A DNA stretch of 64,000 bases, taken from positions 1 to 64,000 of the forward strand of contig JALCLX010000008.1 of the NCBI GenBank assembly GCA_022648165.1, given 5' to 3'. The notes under the pieces are model-generated. The model was not told the DNA's origin. It worked only from the letters and a program-made list of their open reading frames with translations, and did not search any database. This document shows positions 34,416 to 44,561 of the stretch, piece by piece. Position numbers and translations under genes: made by a program. Position 1 is the first letter of the stretch, and every line of letters starts with the position of its first letter. Source of the stretch: Ancrocorticia sp. (GTDB taxonomy: Bacteria; Actinomycetota; Actinomycetes; Actinomycetales; Actinomycetaceae).

Positions 34416-34654
34416 TGGCGCAGACGTTCCATGCGCTCAGTTCTGTGACGGGCACTACTCTTCCAAGGACGGAAGAGAAATATGGATTTCCCAATCGCAC
34501 AACTGTTGTGTGGCCAAACAAAGTGCGTGACTAGTATTCCAGAATCTGTCTTTGATCGGCCGTCATGGGTGAGGCGTATTCCGTTCCGTGAGGATCGCAT
34601 ATTGCTGAGCCGGACAAAGAAATCACATATCGCATGAAGAAAGTGGAAAGCGGA

Positions 34655-35557
34655 ATGAGAATCACTCCCGTGATTGATGTGAAACCTAGCCTCGGAGAAG
34701 GCCCGGTCTGGGACGTCGAGACGCAACGGCTCTGGTGGATCGACTCGACTGAGGGCCGAGTATATAGGACAACCGAGAAAGGAGATGAACTCGTTGTATG
34801 GGACGCCAGAGAAAAGATCGGATCAATGGCAATTTTCGCCGATGACAGCGGCGTTCTACTGGCCCAAGTAACGGGTTTGTATCATTTTGACACTGATACG
34901 GACACACGGTCACTCATTGTTGATCCAGAGCCCGATCTCCCTGGCAACCGCCTCAATGATGGAAAAGTGGACCCGAAAGGGCGCTTCATCTTCGGATCTA
35001 TGGATCAGAATGAAGATACGCCCTCCGGGAAACTCTACTGTCTTGACTTAGACCTCTCTGTCCGTGTTCTCGACGATGGCATTATCTGCTCAAACGGACC
35101 GTGCTTCAGCCCGGACGGTTCAATTCTGTACTTCGCAGACACATGGACAGGTGATATCTGGGCCTATGACTATGACATAGAAATGGGCGACGTCAGCAAT
35201 CGGCGGATATTCGCCTCAATCGATCGCTCAGATGGCGGCGCTTGTGATGGCATGACTGTAGATGCTGAGGGCTTTGTTTGGCAGGCTCACGTCTACGGAG
35301 GGAAGCTCAATCGCTATGACCCAGACGGCAATCTCGAGCGCCAGATCGAGATGCCGGTCCTCAAAGTTACGTGTCCAACCTTCGGAGGTGCCAACATGGA
35401 TCGCCTCTTTGTCACAACGATGGCACGTCCACCTCTTCCCCGCTTTCCTGAAGACGGTCGCGAACGGGGAACACTATACGCAATCGACGGTCTTGGCATT
35501 CAAGGTATTTCGACGCCACGGTTCAGAGGCGTCTCCACGAACAGGGGAAAGAAATGA
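34655..35557 (+). CDS. SMP-30/gluconolactonase-family lactonase
   Basis: Cytosolic six-bladed beta-propeller, about 300 residues, expected to open a sugar-acid lactone. Metal-site residues fit the family: glutamate in LGEGPVWD, asparagine and aspartate in NRLNDGKVDPKGRFIFGSMD, asparagine in CSNGPCFSPDG, and aspartate in CDGMTVDAEG. The ATG at 34655 has GGAAAG upstream; an ATG at 34634 adds seven residues without a ribosome-binding site. It overlaps the following MFS gene by ATGA. I propose that it opens a deoxyaldonolactone feeding the acyl-CoA cluster downstream. Confidence 0.85.
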   Translation: MRITPVIDVKPSLGEGPVWDVETQRLWWIDSTEGRVYRTTEKGDELVVWDAREKIGSMAIFADDSGVLLAQVTGLYHFDTDTDTRSLIVDPEPDLPGNRLNDGKVDPKGRFIFGSMDQNEDTPSGKLYCLDLDLSVRVLDDGIICSNGPCFSPDGSILYFADTWTGDIWAYDYDIEMGDVSNRRIFASIDRSDGGACDGMTVDAEGFVWQAHVYGGKLNRYDPDGNLERQIEMPVLKVTCPTFGGANMDRLFVTTMARPPLPRFPEDGRERGTLYAIDGLGIQGISTPRFRGVSTNRGKK

Positions 35558-36936
35558 GCACTACTGACCGCCCAACGGTGGCAGCTGAAGCTGCAAAGGA
35601 AATAAAAAAGAGGCGAATTGGACTGAAACAAGTTCCGTCAGGCGCATGGGTTGCGCTGAGCGTTACCTGGATAATATGGATAATTAATGCGTTTGATCGA
35701 GAAGTGATATTGCGGCTTGGACCGGTAATCTCAGATCATTTCAATCTGTCGGCAGAAGCATGGGGGACGATCACATCCGTAATCTTCTTCGCACTTGCTG
35801 TTATGGCAATCCCAGGATCCAGGATGAGTGATAAGCATGGAGTCGGCTGGAAACGCGCATGGTTCCAAGTGCCCTTGGTGATTGGATATAACTTTATTTC
35901 TGCTTTGTCGGGACTCGGTTTTGCCATCAAGAATCTCGGCGTATTTCTTGCCCTTCGCGTGGGCGTTAATCTTGGCGCAGGATGGGGCGAACCCGTTGGT
36001 GTTTCAAATACAACCGAGTGGTGGCCCAAGGAGAAAAGAGGGTTCGCTCTGGGAGTTCACCATACCGGTTATCCTGTAGGTGCGCTCCTGAGCGGCCTGG
36101 TAGTGGCATGGATCCTTAATGTGTTCGGTGACCACAACTGGAACTATGTCTTCTTTGTGGCACTGATCGTTTGTGTTCCTGTAATGGCGTTCTGGCATTG
36201 GTACTCAAACCAGCAACGTTACGAAAAGACTCAAGAGCTCATCGATGCGCGCGGCATGACTTCCTTCGAGACCGAGCAGCGTAATCATCCGATTCATGGA
36301 GAAGTGAAAGGTGCCATAGGGGCATGCCTTCACAATCGAACGATTATGCTGACCAGCGGAACAACGGCACTTACTCAGATCGTCTACAACGGTACCAGCT
36401 ACATCCTTCCGTTGTACCTCGCAAATATTGTTGGGTTGAGTTATGCGTCAGCGGCCGCTTATTCAGTTGTTTTCACAATAACAGGGATAGTCGGACAAAT
36501 CGTTTGGCCAACTATCTCAGATTACATCGGACGCCGACCGACGTTAATCATCTGCGGAATTTGGATGGGGCTCGCAGCCGGAGCGTTCTATTTCGCTCAC
36601 ACCATTGGCGCTTATATAGCTCTCCAGCTCGTTTTAGGTTTGGTAGCTAACGCCCCATGGCCAATATTCTATGCAGCCGCGACCGACGCCTCTCCTCGTG
36701 GAGCAAGCGGAACTGCGAACGGGTTTATCACAACTGCTATGTTTATTGGTGGCGGATTAGCACCGCTGATCATCGGATTCCTGATCTTCCAGGGCGGCGG
36801 ATGGGTCAGCGTCGCTGGATATAATGCTTCCTTTATCCTATTAATGGTGTCTGCTATCCTCGGCGTAGTTCTGCAGTTCTTCGTCCGAGAATCCGATCTG
36901 CATCACCGGCCAGACGAGGTTCTAGCGGTGGCATAG
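35554..36936 (+). CDS. MFS transporter, sugar-acid importer candidate
   Basis: 460 residues with about twelve membrane segments and a central cytoplasmic loop. MFS signatures include SRMSDKHGVGWKRAW in the loop between segments 2 and 3 and the repeat DYIGRRPT in the second half. Translationally coupled to the lactonase gene (ATGA overlap), so it probably imports the lactone or the free acid. It is related to sugar-acid/aromatic-acid proton symporters by general pattern; the substrate is inferred from context only. Confidence 0.82.
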   Translation: MSTTDRPTVAAEAAKEIKKRRIGLKQVPSGAWVALSVTWIIWIINAFDREVILRLGPVISDHFNLSAEAWGTITSVIFFALAVMAIPGSRMSDKHGVGWKRAWFQVPLVIGYNFISALSGLGFAIKNLGVFLALRVGVNLGAGWGEPVGVSNTTEWWPKEKRGFALGVHHTGYPVGALLSGLVVAWILNVFGDHNWNYVFFVALIVCVPVMAFWHWYSNQQRYEKTQELIDARGMTSFETEQRNHPIHGEVKGAIGACLHNRTIMLTSGTTALTQIVYNGTSYILPLYLANIVGLSYASAAAYSVVFTITGIVGQIVWPTISDYIGRRPTLIICGIWMGLAAGAFYFAHTIGAYIALQLVLGLVANAPWPIFYAAATDASPRGASGTANGFITTAMFIGGGLAPLIIGFLIFQGGGWVSVAGYNASFILLMVSAILGVVLQFFVRESDLHHRPDEVLAVA

Positions 36937-37203
36937 AAACAAGGCCGACTGAATTCCCAAAGTGGAATTATCACCGATACAGATTTTAGTGCTCCCAACA
37001 TGGTGCGGCGCTTCAGCATCGATCGGATGAATCTGCGAAACCCAATTGGATATAGTGCTCAGGCCGCCGAAGATAGCATTGCCTACTCCGGCGGCCTGAG
37101 TAATCGACATGCAATCCCAACCAGTAGCGCAAGATCTCACGATTGACACACCTGCATGAGACTTTAGGCTGTTAGGAATCCAATATGGTCCACTTTGCCA
37201 GCG
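36937..37203. other. Gap between convergent MFS and lacI genes
   Basis: About 270 bp; no gene and no convincing terminator hairpin seen. Confidence 0.4.
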
Positions 37204-38271
37204 TCAGCGAGCAGCTTGCCATCCATCATTTCTACACCCGCAACTTGCACGGATACAAAGATGGTAGGGCAACAACACTTTCTGAATAGGCTGGCTCGAG
37301 CGCGCTATCTTCTTCTGCAAAAGCTCCAAAGAGCGAACAGCCATAAGCCTGCGCGGCTGAACCACCGTTGTCAATCCAAACAAGGAGGCTCCAGCCAAAC
37401 TCAATCCGTCGAATCCCGTGACTGCAACATCGTCTGGGACTCGAACACCGCACTCTTGGAACTGACCGATGAGCCCAATCGCAAGCGCATCGGTGCCACA
37501 AATCACCGCTTGCGGGAGCCGGTCCAAAGACAATAAGTACTTGGCCGCCTTCTGCCCGTCCATTTGGCCCAGCCCAGCGCGAATATAAAACTCTTCTCGT
37601 AGCACAACACCCGCCTGCCGAATCGCAGCTTGGAAGCCTTTTTCCCGTTCGCAGGATGCCGTGGAGTTTTGCGGTCCAACTACTAGTGCTATCGAGCGAT
37701 AGCCATGACTAAGCACATGTGACGCGATCTCGTAACCCGCACGCTCATAATCAATGCCAATATAATCTGCCTCTGCTTTCGCCGCTCTGCGTGATATCTG
37801 AACGAAAGGCACATGTGCCATCCGAAGATCGCGAAAAACTTCCGCATCATTCTTGCGCGCAGTAGTGAGTGCAACTCCCTGGATACCCCGTGCTATCACC
37901 ATTCTGATGAAGCTGTTGTCATCGCCTGGCCTATCTTGAGTGGTATTGAGAACTACCTCTATGCCCATCTCCTTTGCGGCGTCAGTCATTGACACCGCTA
38001 GTTCAGAGTAGAAGGGATTCCCTATATCAGCCAGAACCAGCGCTATTACGAGTTCTCTCGATTCTCGTTCATCAACTGGAACAAACACCCCTGTCGCACG
38101 AGCTTCATTGAGAATCTCCTGTCGCAGTGGTTCAGAGACTCCAGGTCTGCCATTGAGCGCATACGAAACCGCAGCCGGGCTGATTCCCATTCGACGTGCC
38201 AGTTGCGCCGCTGAACACGTCTTTTCCAAAGTCCGACATTGTACTGCTTGTACCATACCCATATCCACCAT
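37204..38271 (-). CDS. LacI-family transcriptional regulator of the acid-catabolism cluster
   Basis: 355 residues. The helix-turn-helix is CSAAQLARRMGISPAAVSYALNG, followed by the hinge GVSEPLRQEILNEA and a periplasmic-binding-type sensor domain (LVLADIGNPFYSEL, YIGIDYERAGYEI, ICGTDALAIGLIGQFQECGVRVPDDVAVTGFDG). It lies between the lactonase operon and the acyl-CoA operon and is transcribed away from neither promoter directly, but a shared 15-bp motif stands upstream of all three units. It probably represses them until the acid or a derivative is present. Starts at 38262 and 38256 are alternatives. Confidence 0.88.
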   Translation of the reverse strand: MVDMGMVQAVQCRTLEKTCSAAQLARRMGISPAAVSYALNGRPGVSEPLRQEILNEARATGVFVPVDERESRELVIALVLADIGNPFYSELAVSMTDAAKEMGIEVVLNTTQDRPGDDNSFIRMVIARGIQGVALTTARKNDAEVFRDLRMAHVPFVQISRRAAKAEADYIGIDYERAGYEIASHVLSHGYRSIALVVGPQNSTASCEREKGFQAAIRQAGVVLREEFYIRAGLGQMDGQKAAKYLLSLDRLPQAVICGTDALAIGLIGQFQECGVRVPDDVAVTGFDGLSLAGASLFGLTTVVQPRRLMAVRSLELLQKKIARSSQPIQKVLLPYHLCIRASCGCRNDGWQAAR

Positions 38272-38319
38272 CGCATATCAGGGTCACAAACAATCTTAAG
38301 TTTGATGTGAGTCTACCAG

Positions 38320-38334
38320 TTAAGCAATGTTAAG
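38320..38334 (+). promoter_or_regulatory. LacI-like motif, site B
   Basis: TTAAGCAATGTTAAG, one base different from site C. It is 49 bp upstream of the lacI start codon and is the probable autoregulatory operator. Confidence 0.6.
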
Positions 38335-38443
38335 TTGGCACCCGATGAGCCTATGACGTGCGAAAACACTAGTATCCGCACGTCATGGGCTCGTCCGATT
38401 ATCTGAAACTATTCAGCGCCTCACCATATCGTTACATCTTTGA

Positions 38444-38845
38444 TCACCCGAGAATGCAATACGAGAATCGAGAATCACCGGGGAATTCTTCGCAGATGTT
38501 GTCTCCCGCGGAGTCAATTGACACAAGGGTCAAACGGTTACCGAGAACAGGCCACACCCGGGAGACCACTTCGTCGTCAACGATCACACCATAGGTACGG
38601 TTGCCCGTGACGAACAAGACGTCTCCCTGGAAAGTCCCCCACTCGTCGATGCGAGCTTCTCCTAACCTGGCAACAGTCTGCATTACGGCGTCAGTGTTGA
38701 CCTGAATAGTAAAACCATTTCTTATCCTAGGCGACGCGCCGTCCAACCAGATCGACCGCCAAGATTTTTTTGTCGGACTCGGAGAGGCACTCGATTGTTG
38801 GTATCCAGCACGCACCGGAGTTAAGCAATCCGTGTATGAGAACAA
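38444..38845 (-). CDS. Hypothetical protein at the end of the acyl-CoA operon
   Basis: 133 residues, soluble, not recognised. The second half (GDVLFVTGNRTYGVIVDDEVVSRVW) has alternating hydrophobic character suggestive of beta strands; the N-terminal 50 residues are Ser/Pro/Arg-rich and less convincing, so the true start may be internal. It lies 96 bp after the acyl-CoA ligase gene on the same strand. It may be real or residual. Confidence 0.4.
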   Translation of the reverse strand: MFSYTDCLTPVRAGYQQSSASPSPTKKSWRSIWLDGASPRIRNGFTIQVNTDAVMQTVARLGEARIDEWGTFQGDVLFVTGNRTYGVIVDDEVVSRVWPVLGNRLTLVSIDSAGDNICEEFPGDSRFSYCILG

Positions 38846-38941
38846 TGGTATCCGCGCACTCAGTTCTTTCCTGGAAAGAATGAATACGGCCCTTTTCTCC
38901 GTTCAATTCTCATTCTGTAGTCTCGCCGTTCGAATGTGCTC

Positions 38942-40561
38942 CTATTCCGATGCACTGACGAACAGGCGCGCTACCGCTTTTCGATCAACTTTTGCATTCG
39001 CGTTGGTCGGAATCTCCTCGATAACTCGATATTGTACAGGCATCTGGAAACGCTGTAAGTACTTCTTCAGCTCTTCCTTAACCTGTCCCAGATCAAATCC
39101 GACCCCGCACGGCACGATTGCGGCCACGGGGACTTCTCCGTAGAGCTCGTCAGCGATTCCCGCTACAGCGACATCCTTGACTCCGGTGCATTTTCGCAAG
39201 TTCTCTTCAACATCGCAGCACCAGACCTTTTCTCCTCCCCGGTTGATCATCTCTTTGCTTCGCCCAACAACGAAGAGGTAACCGCACGTATTCAAATAAC
39301 CTACATCCCCGGTGTCGAGCCACTCCACGTGAGGCCCAGCCGTCCCGTCCGTACCTTCGTAACGATCCAGAACATTTGTGCCCCGCAGCCAAATGTCACC
39401 TGTGTTTCCCGGCGCGACTTCCTGCCCTGCGAAATCGCAGATTTTGGCATCTAGACCAGGGATCAGAAGTCCCGACGATCCCTTATACGGCGACGATTCT
39501 GCGCCTTGTGGCATCACGAAAGCGGGCGACGACGTCTCCGTCAATCCATACACCGTTCGAAAAGCAAGACGTGGCAACCATTTGTGAAGCGCTGCGATTC
39601 GCGTCTCCGGCATGTGGGCAGCGCCGCAACAGACCATACGAAGCGAGGGCAGTTCCGAAAACTCATTTTTCTTTTCTAGGAGCTTCGCAAATACCGTAGG
39701 TGAGGCATGAAAGAAGCTTAAATTGCGCCGTTTTATTTCTGCTAGCGTCTCATAGGCGTGGAACCTCTTATGAAGAACTACTAACCCTCCAACTTTTACA
39801 AAGACGGTGAGCACCGCAACCAATCCGGTCACGTAAAAGATCGGAACACTCAGCACAGTCGAGTCAGAACTCGAAAGGCCAAGGACTCTAATGTACGCTT
39901 CGGCCGCATGAGCTATTGCACGATTCTTTAGCACCACTTGTTTGCTCGCCGCGGTGGTACCAGACGTGAACATCACAAGTGCATCCGCATCCATGTCAAC
40001 ACTTATCGTTGTGAGCTGCCCAGACGCTCGTTCGAAAGCAGCCTTTCCGAGCGAATCGGAATACTCTGCAAGCGCACCACCTTCACCCGAGCTGACCTTC
40101 AGGACCTTTCCGTCAAATCCATCAAGTGCCGTCCCACATTCAACGTCATCTTCAATGATGAGCAACTGAGGGTGCGATGCGGTGAGCTTTTGGCGTAGTT
40201 CCTCCGGTCTGGCTTTGACTGAAATCGCCACCACCACGCATGAAACTCGCGAAGCGGCAAAATAGGCAACTGCAAAATCTACCGATGTGTTCAAAACTAG
40301 TGCGATACGTGCACCTGGCTGCACAACTGTAAGAAGATATGCGGCGAAACGGTCCGTGCATTCGAGCAACCGCCCAAATGTGAACTCCGAACCATTTGTG
40401 TCGATCAGACCAACGTCATGCGGTTGCCGAATAGCCGTCGCTCGGAGCGACTGATAAGGAGTCTGCTCATTCGTAAAGTATGAGAGATCCTCCCCATCCA
40501 CACTGACTGTTACGAGGTCCTGACAAACTTTGTTATCCCAAAAACTTGATCCTTTGATCAT
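38942..40561 (-). CDS. AMP-forming acyl-CoA synthetase
   Basis: Cytosolic ligase of 539 residues that activates a carboxylic acid with ATP and CoA. Family core motifs are present: MFTSGTTAASKQVVLKN (P-loop-like A3), YGLTETSS (A5), WLDTGDVGYL (A7), VGRSKEMINRGGEKV (hinge, A8) and the catalytic lysine in NANAKVDRKAV (A10). The P-loop reads SGTTAASK instead of the commoner SGTTGxPK. It is at the 3' side of the catabolic operon. In the proposed pathway it would prime acyl-CoA formation, for example with deoxyribonate or glycerate; the acid is inferred. Confidence 0.85.
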   Translation of the reverse strand: MIKGSSFWDNKVCQDLVTVSVDGEDLSYFTNEQTPYQSLRATAIRQPHDVGLIDTNGSEFTFGRLLECTDRFAAYLLTVVQPGARIALVLNTSVDFAVAYFAASRVSCVVVAISVKARPEELRQKLTASHPQLLIIEDDVECGTALDGFDGKVLKVSSGEGGALAEYSDSLGKAAFERASGQLTTISVDMDADALVMFTSGTTAASKQVVLKNRAIAHAAEAYIRVLGLSSSDSTVLSVPIFYVTGLVAVLTVFVKVGGLVVLHKRFHAYETLAEIKRRNLSFFHASPTVFAKLLEKKNEFSELPSLRMVCCGAAHMPETRIAALHKWLPRLAFRTVYGLTETSSPAFVMPQGAESSPYKGSSGLLIPGLDAKICDFAGQEVAPGNTGDIWLRGTNVLDRYEGTDGTAGPHVEWLDTGDVGYLNTCGYLFVVGRSKEMINRGGEKVWCCDVEENLRKCTGVKDVAVAGIADELYGEVPVAAIVPCGVGFDLGQVKEELKKYLQRFQMPVQYRVIEEIPTNANAKVDRKAVARLFVSASE

Positions 40562-40702
40562 CCCTGGGGGCTTCCTTTTATTGAAGAGCTACTCCCACAT
40601 GTACCTGCATCATTGGCAAGTCATATATACGGATTTAGCCATCGTTGCAATTAATACTAAACTCGAACAGATCGTTATGCTGTCATCACACCTGCTACCA
40701 GA

Positions 40703-41854
40703 CTACCTGGTGCCGCTACTAGCAGATGATGCCACGATTAACCGCGTAGCCATCTCCACTGCACGCTCAAGACTCTCGCGCGCCTCCATAAGCGCCTCCT
40801 CAAGTGGTCGCGAATCATGAACGGTTGGCACAATCGCAACAACATGATCGTTCAGCAATTGCTCAGAGCCGCGTCCTACACTCCCGCCAAAAAGCACAGA
40901 CTTCACTCCCTGCGCTGCAGCAGCTTGCGCCACGCCGAAGGGTGCCTTGCCGGAAGCTGTTTGCCCATCTATTTTGCCCTCGCCAGAGAAAACCCAGTCC
41001 GCATCGGCAACTTTGGCGTTGAATGAAACTGTATCGAGAACAACGTCGATACCTCTTTGAATCTGTGCTTCGGAAGTTGCAAGAAATGCAGCGCCAAGGC
41101 CTCCTGCTGCGCCTGCTCCCGCAGTTTTGCGTATTCGGCGCTGCGTCTGTTCTTCAAGGAGATCACAAAAGTGAGCTAGAACGGAGTCAAGCTTCCCCAC
41201 TTCCGATAGCTTGACACCTTTTTGAGGACCGAATACTGCTGTAGCTCCGTCTGCTCCCAATAGAACGTTATTTACGTCAGAAGCCAGCAAGAACTTGCTA
41301 GCGACAAATCGCGCATCGAGATTCTCGAGATACACGTGGCAGATCCGCGACAGGCCAGTCGGATTGGCAGCAACCTCATGACCGTCGGCGTCCGAAAACC
41401 ACGCTCCGAGTTCGGCAAGCATCCCGGCGCCGCAATCATTTGTAGCCGAACCTCCGAGACAGATGATGAATTCGCGAGCTCCCGCATCCAACGCGTGGCG
41501 TATCAACATCCCCACCCCGAGGCTCGATGCTTTCCACGGGTCTAACTCCTGTTCGGACAGTTGATCAATACCCACCGCTTCTGCGATCTCGACGATTGCA
41601 AGCTTCGTCGCCGGTATAAACCCATAATGTCCAATGTGGGGGCGACCTATCGCGTCAACGCAACGTGCGCTGCGCATTTCTCCCTTTAATGCTGATACAA
41701 GGGTCGCTGCTGTTCCCTCTCCACCATCGCCTATGGGCACACACATCACTTCTATCGAATCGTCAACCGTGTGAATGGCGTGCTTCATGACGTTCGCAGC
41801 CTCAATAGAACTCATCGAACCTTTAAACGAATCCGGCGCGCATACTATACGCAT
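40703..41854 (-). CDS. glxK: Glycerate kinase (GlxK/GarK family)
   Basis: About 383 residues. The N-terminus MRIVCAPDSFKGSMSSIEAA and GDGGEGTAATLVSAL are diagnostic of the GarK/GlxK family, as are GGSATNDCGAGML and the C-terminal VFSGEGKIDGQTASGKAPFGVA. The family makes 2-phosphoglycerate from glycerate. The ATG at 41854 is preferred because AGAGGAAAG precedes it. Its presence within a thiolase/CoA-transferase operon suggests that glycerate is a pathway product. A strong hairpin lies between it and the thiolase gene. Confidence 0.9.
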   Translation of the reverse strand: MRIVCAPDSFKGSMSSIEAANVMKHAIHTVDDSIEVMCVPIGDGGEGTAATLVSALKGEMRSARCVDAIGRPHIGHYGFIPATKLAIVEIAEAVGIDQLSEQELDPWKASSLGVGMLIRHALDAGAREFIICLGGSATNDCGAGMLAELGAWFSDADGHEVAANPTGLSRICHVYLENLDARFVASKFLLASDVNNVLLGADGATAVFGPQKGVKLSEVGKLDSVLAHFCDLLEEQTQRRIRKTAGAGAAGGLGAAFLATSEAQIQRGIDVVLDTVSFNAKVADADWVFSGEGKIDGQTASGKAPFGVAQAAAAQGVKSVLFGGSVGRGSEQLLNDHVVAIVPTVHDSRPLEEALMEARESLERAVEMATRLIVASSASSGTR

Positions 41855-41955
41855 TCGCTTTCCTCTCAAGATCACGCCGAGCGGGATCAGCGTCCATTGG
41901 CTAGCCTGCCGCTGTCGGTGATGCGCTTAGGCCTCTCGGCTCCGGAAATTGCGGT

Positions 41956-41994
41956 GCCGCTACCGCGCTTTTCCCGCGATCGCGCGGTAGCGGC
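41956..41994. terminator. Hairpin between thiolase and glycerate kinase genes
   Basis: A 13-bp perfect stem, GCCGCTACCGCGC at 41956-41968 with its complement at 41982-41994, and a 13-nt loop. On the plus strand a T5 run follows; on the operon (minus) strand the tail is only weakly U-rich. It could attenuate expression of the distal kinase and ligase genes. Confidence 0.6.
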
Positions 41995-42014
41995 GCCATT
42001 TTTACCCCCGGTTT

Positions 42015-43196
42015 TTACTCAGGCTTGGTGAAGAACATCGAGATTCCCTGGCCTCCACCAATACACATACTGATCATTGCATTCTTCTTCTCGCTCCTTG
42101 CGAGTTCATAGAGCACTTTGACCGTAAGAATGGCACCCGTGGCGCCGATCGGATGGCCGATCGAGATACCACCACCATAGATATTCACGATTTCGGGATT
42201 CACACCCAAATCGCGGCTAACGGCAAACGCTTGGCTGGCAAACGCCTCATTGATCTCAAACATGTCAAGATCGTCAACGGTCAAGTTCATCGATTTCAAC
42301 AACTTCTCCGTAGAAAACTTCGGAGAATACCCCATAAGCTCTGGGGCAAAGCCAGCTACGGCATGGCCTTTCACAACCAACTTCGGAATTACGCCGAGTT
42401 CATCCGCTTTCTCTCGCGACATAACGACAACTGCGGCGGCGCCATCGTTCAAAGATGACGAATTGCCCGCAGTCACCGTGCCATCCTTAACAAACGCAGG
42501 GCGAAGCCTCCGAAGCGCTTCGATCGTCTGGCCTCTGCGAGGGCCTTCATCGGTATCGAAAACCGTCACACGTCCTTTTCGGTCTTTCAGCTCCACCGGA
42601 AGAATCTCATCGACAAACTTGCCTGAATCGATTGCGGCGATTGCCTTCTGGTGACTTTGAAGCGCAAACTCGTCTTGCTCCTCGCGCGATACCCCGTACT
42701 TTTTGGCTACATTTTCGGCAGTAACACCGTTGTGTTCCCCGTTGAGTGGCCAAGTTAGGATGTCGAGAACCCCATCTTCGAAGTTCCTGTGCCCCATCTT
42801 GGCGCCCCATCGCGTGTCGTATGAATAATAAGGTAGCCGTGATACGTTCTCCGTTCCACCGGCAACGACCACATCCGCCATCCCAGTTTTGATTTCTAGA
42901 ACCGCATCCGCGATAGCTTGCAGTCCTGATCCGCACTGCCGATTGACTGAGTAGGCTGTGGTCTCCAGCGGTAGTCCCGCCTGAATCGAGATCGCACGCG
43001 CAACGAATCCATCTTTGCCTATCTGTCCGACTTCACCAATGACAACTTCATCGACTTCTTTAGGATTGATGCCCGCTCTGGCGACGGCCTCCTTGACGAC
43101 CATCGCGCCCATATCGATGGGAGACAGTGCTTTCAAAGATCCTCCAAATGAACCGACTGGAAGCCTTGCACCACTGACAATGACAACATCTTTCAT
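42015..43196 (-). CDS. Thiolase (acetyl-CoA C-acyltransferase family)
   Basis: 393 residues, full length. The acyl-accepting cysteine is C88 in NRQCGSGLQAIAD; H348 in GHPIGATGA and C378 in CIGGGQG complete the active site. The enzyme would cleave a 3-ketoacyl-CoA to acetyl-CoA and a shortened acyl-CoA. It lies 9 bp after the MFS gene in the same operon as an SDR dehydrogenase and a CoA transferase, a catabolic context rather than a biosynthetic one. Confidence 0.92.
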   Translation of the reverse strand: MKDVVIVSGARLPVGSFGGSLKALSPIDMGAMVVKEAVARAGINPKEVDEVVIGEVGQIGKDGFVARAISIQAGLPLETTAYSVNRQCGSGLQAIADAVLEIKTGMADVVVAGGTENVSRLPYYSYDTRWGAKMGHRNFEDGVLDILTWPLNGEHNGVTAENVAKKYGVSREEQDEFALQSHQKAIAAIDSGKFVDEILPVELKDRKGRVTVFDTDEGPRRGQTIEALRRLRPAFVKDGTVTAGNSSSLNDGAAAVVVMSREKADELGVIPKLVVKGHAVAGFAPELMGYSPKFSTEKLLKSMNLTVDDLDMFEINEAFASQAFAVSRDLGVNPEIVNIYGGGISIGHPIGATGAILTVKVLYELARSEKKNAMISMCIGGGQGISMFFTKPE

Positions 43197-43205
43197 AACA
43201 AACCC

Positions 43206-44561
43206 TTACTCCTCTTCCGCTGTTGAAACGGAATCAGGATTATGCGACCGGTTGTTGAGCCCCCAGCAGAGCAAACCACCTACACAAGCCAGACCTACAA
43301 TGAACCAGAGACCCGCCAAAGCGTTGCCAGTAGCTTCTTCCAACCGCCCCATGACAGTAGGTCCAGTGAAACCACCAAGCAGCCCAATTGTGTTGACCAA
43401 CGCTACGGCTGCAGCCGCTGCCGCACCACTGAAACGCGCTGTTGGGAATGTGAAGAGCACCGATTGAATAACAAAAAACCAAAACGCCGCCAAACTGAAC
43501 CCAACGACTGCAACGGTCAATACTGGAGACTTGGCCGCAATTGCGAGTCCAACCGCTACACATGAAAAACCGCTAAAAACAATAAGCTTTTGTTTAAGCA
43601 ATGTGACTGCAAATTTGGGCACAATCAACGATCCAATTGCAGCAGCTATCCATGGGATAGCAGTAATCAATCCAACTGCGAGACTTCCCATTTCAGGATT
43701 GAATTGGGAGATCATACTGGGAAGAAAGTAGCTCAGTGAATAGACGGCAATCTGATGGGTGAAGTAGATCACCACAATAAGCCAGATCATTGGATCCTTT
43801 ATCACTACCAATAGTGACTTCAACGACGAGTGCTCCGATGATGCTCCATCGTCTTCCGACTTCAGTTGATCGTCCAGAAGAGCTTTCTCCTCGCTGGTAA
43901 GCCATGCGGCATCATTAGGTCGATCAGGAAGCCTTTTCCACACAAGCAACGCCAACAATACTGCAGGCATGCCCTCCAGGATGAACATCCATTGCCACCC
44001 TGCGATCCCCAAGAATCCGTGCATTTGCAAAAGTAATCCGCCAATTGGTGCACCAATGATATTGGCGACCGATACACCGAGAAGAAAGATACCTATCGCC
44101 TTTGCACGCGTCTTGCGAGGAAACCAGAAAGAAATGTAATAGATAATACCCGGGTAGAGGCCGGCTTCGGCGGCTCCTAGGAGGACTCTGATAGCATAAA
44201 AGCTATAGTCATTCCAAACGAATGCCATCGCCATTGCGATAATGCCCCAAGTGATCATGATGCGTGTGATCCAAAAACGAGCGCCAAACTTGTACATGGC
44301 CAGGTTCGAGGGAATCTCAAGTATCGCATAGAACGCAAAGAAAAGCCCCGCACCGAGACCATAAGCCGCAGCGCTCAAACCAATATCTGTTTCTAGCGCA
44401 GCCTTTGCCATGCCGATGTTAGTCCGGTCAATAAACGCGATCACATATACGACCACAAGCAACGGCATTAGTTTGCGAAAGTTCCTACTATTGATGCTTT
44501 CTAGCATCTCATCACGAGTTCGCCCCGTCTTAAGAATCTGGGCATCTGGCGACACTGCCAT
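43206..44561 (-). CDS. MFS transporter (anion:cation symporter type)
   Basis: About 450 residues with twelve membrane segments. FIDRTNIGMAKAALETDIGLSA after the first segment and GAAEAGLYPGIIYYISFWFP are hallmarks of the ACS family that imports organic acids such as galactonate, tartrate and phthalate. The ATG at 44561 is chosen because AAGGGAG lies 4 bp upstream; the frame opens earlier at 44603 without such a site. It is the second importer of the gene cluster and most likely takes up the acid substrate. Confidence 0.88.
   Translation of the reverse strand: MAVSPDAQILKTGRTRDEMLESINSRNFRKLMPLLVVVYVIAFIDRTNIGMAKAALETDIGLSAAAYGLGAGLFFAFYAILEIPSNLAMYKFGARFWITRIMITWGIIAMAMAFVWNDYSFYAIRVLLGAAEAGLYPGIIYYISFWFPRKTRAKAIGIFLLGVSVANIIGAPIGGLLLQMHGFLGIAGWQWMFILEGMPAVLLALLVWKRLPDRPNDAAWLTSEEKALLDDQLKSEDDGASSEHSSLKSLLVVIKDPMIWLIVVIYFTHQIAVYSLSYFLPSMISQFNPEMGSLAVGLITAIPWIAAAIGSLIVPKFAVTLLKQKLIVFSGFSCVAVGLAIAAKSPVLTVAVVGFSLAAFWFFVIQSVLFTFPTARFSGAAAAAAVALVNTIGLLGGFTGPTVMGRLEEATGNALAGLWFIVGLACVGGLLCWGLNNRSHNPDSVSTAEEE

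Larger units (their letters stand above)
33481..34654. other. 1.2-kb region without a supported gene
   Basis: Short frames on both strands (for example 33604-33834) have no recognisable features. Visible elements are an interrupted dyad CAGTTCTAC/GTAGAACTG (34274-34299) and a LacI-type motif at 34401-34415. The region probably consists of gene debris from toxin-antitoxin decay and the promoter of the next operon. Confidence 0.5.
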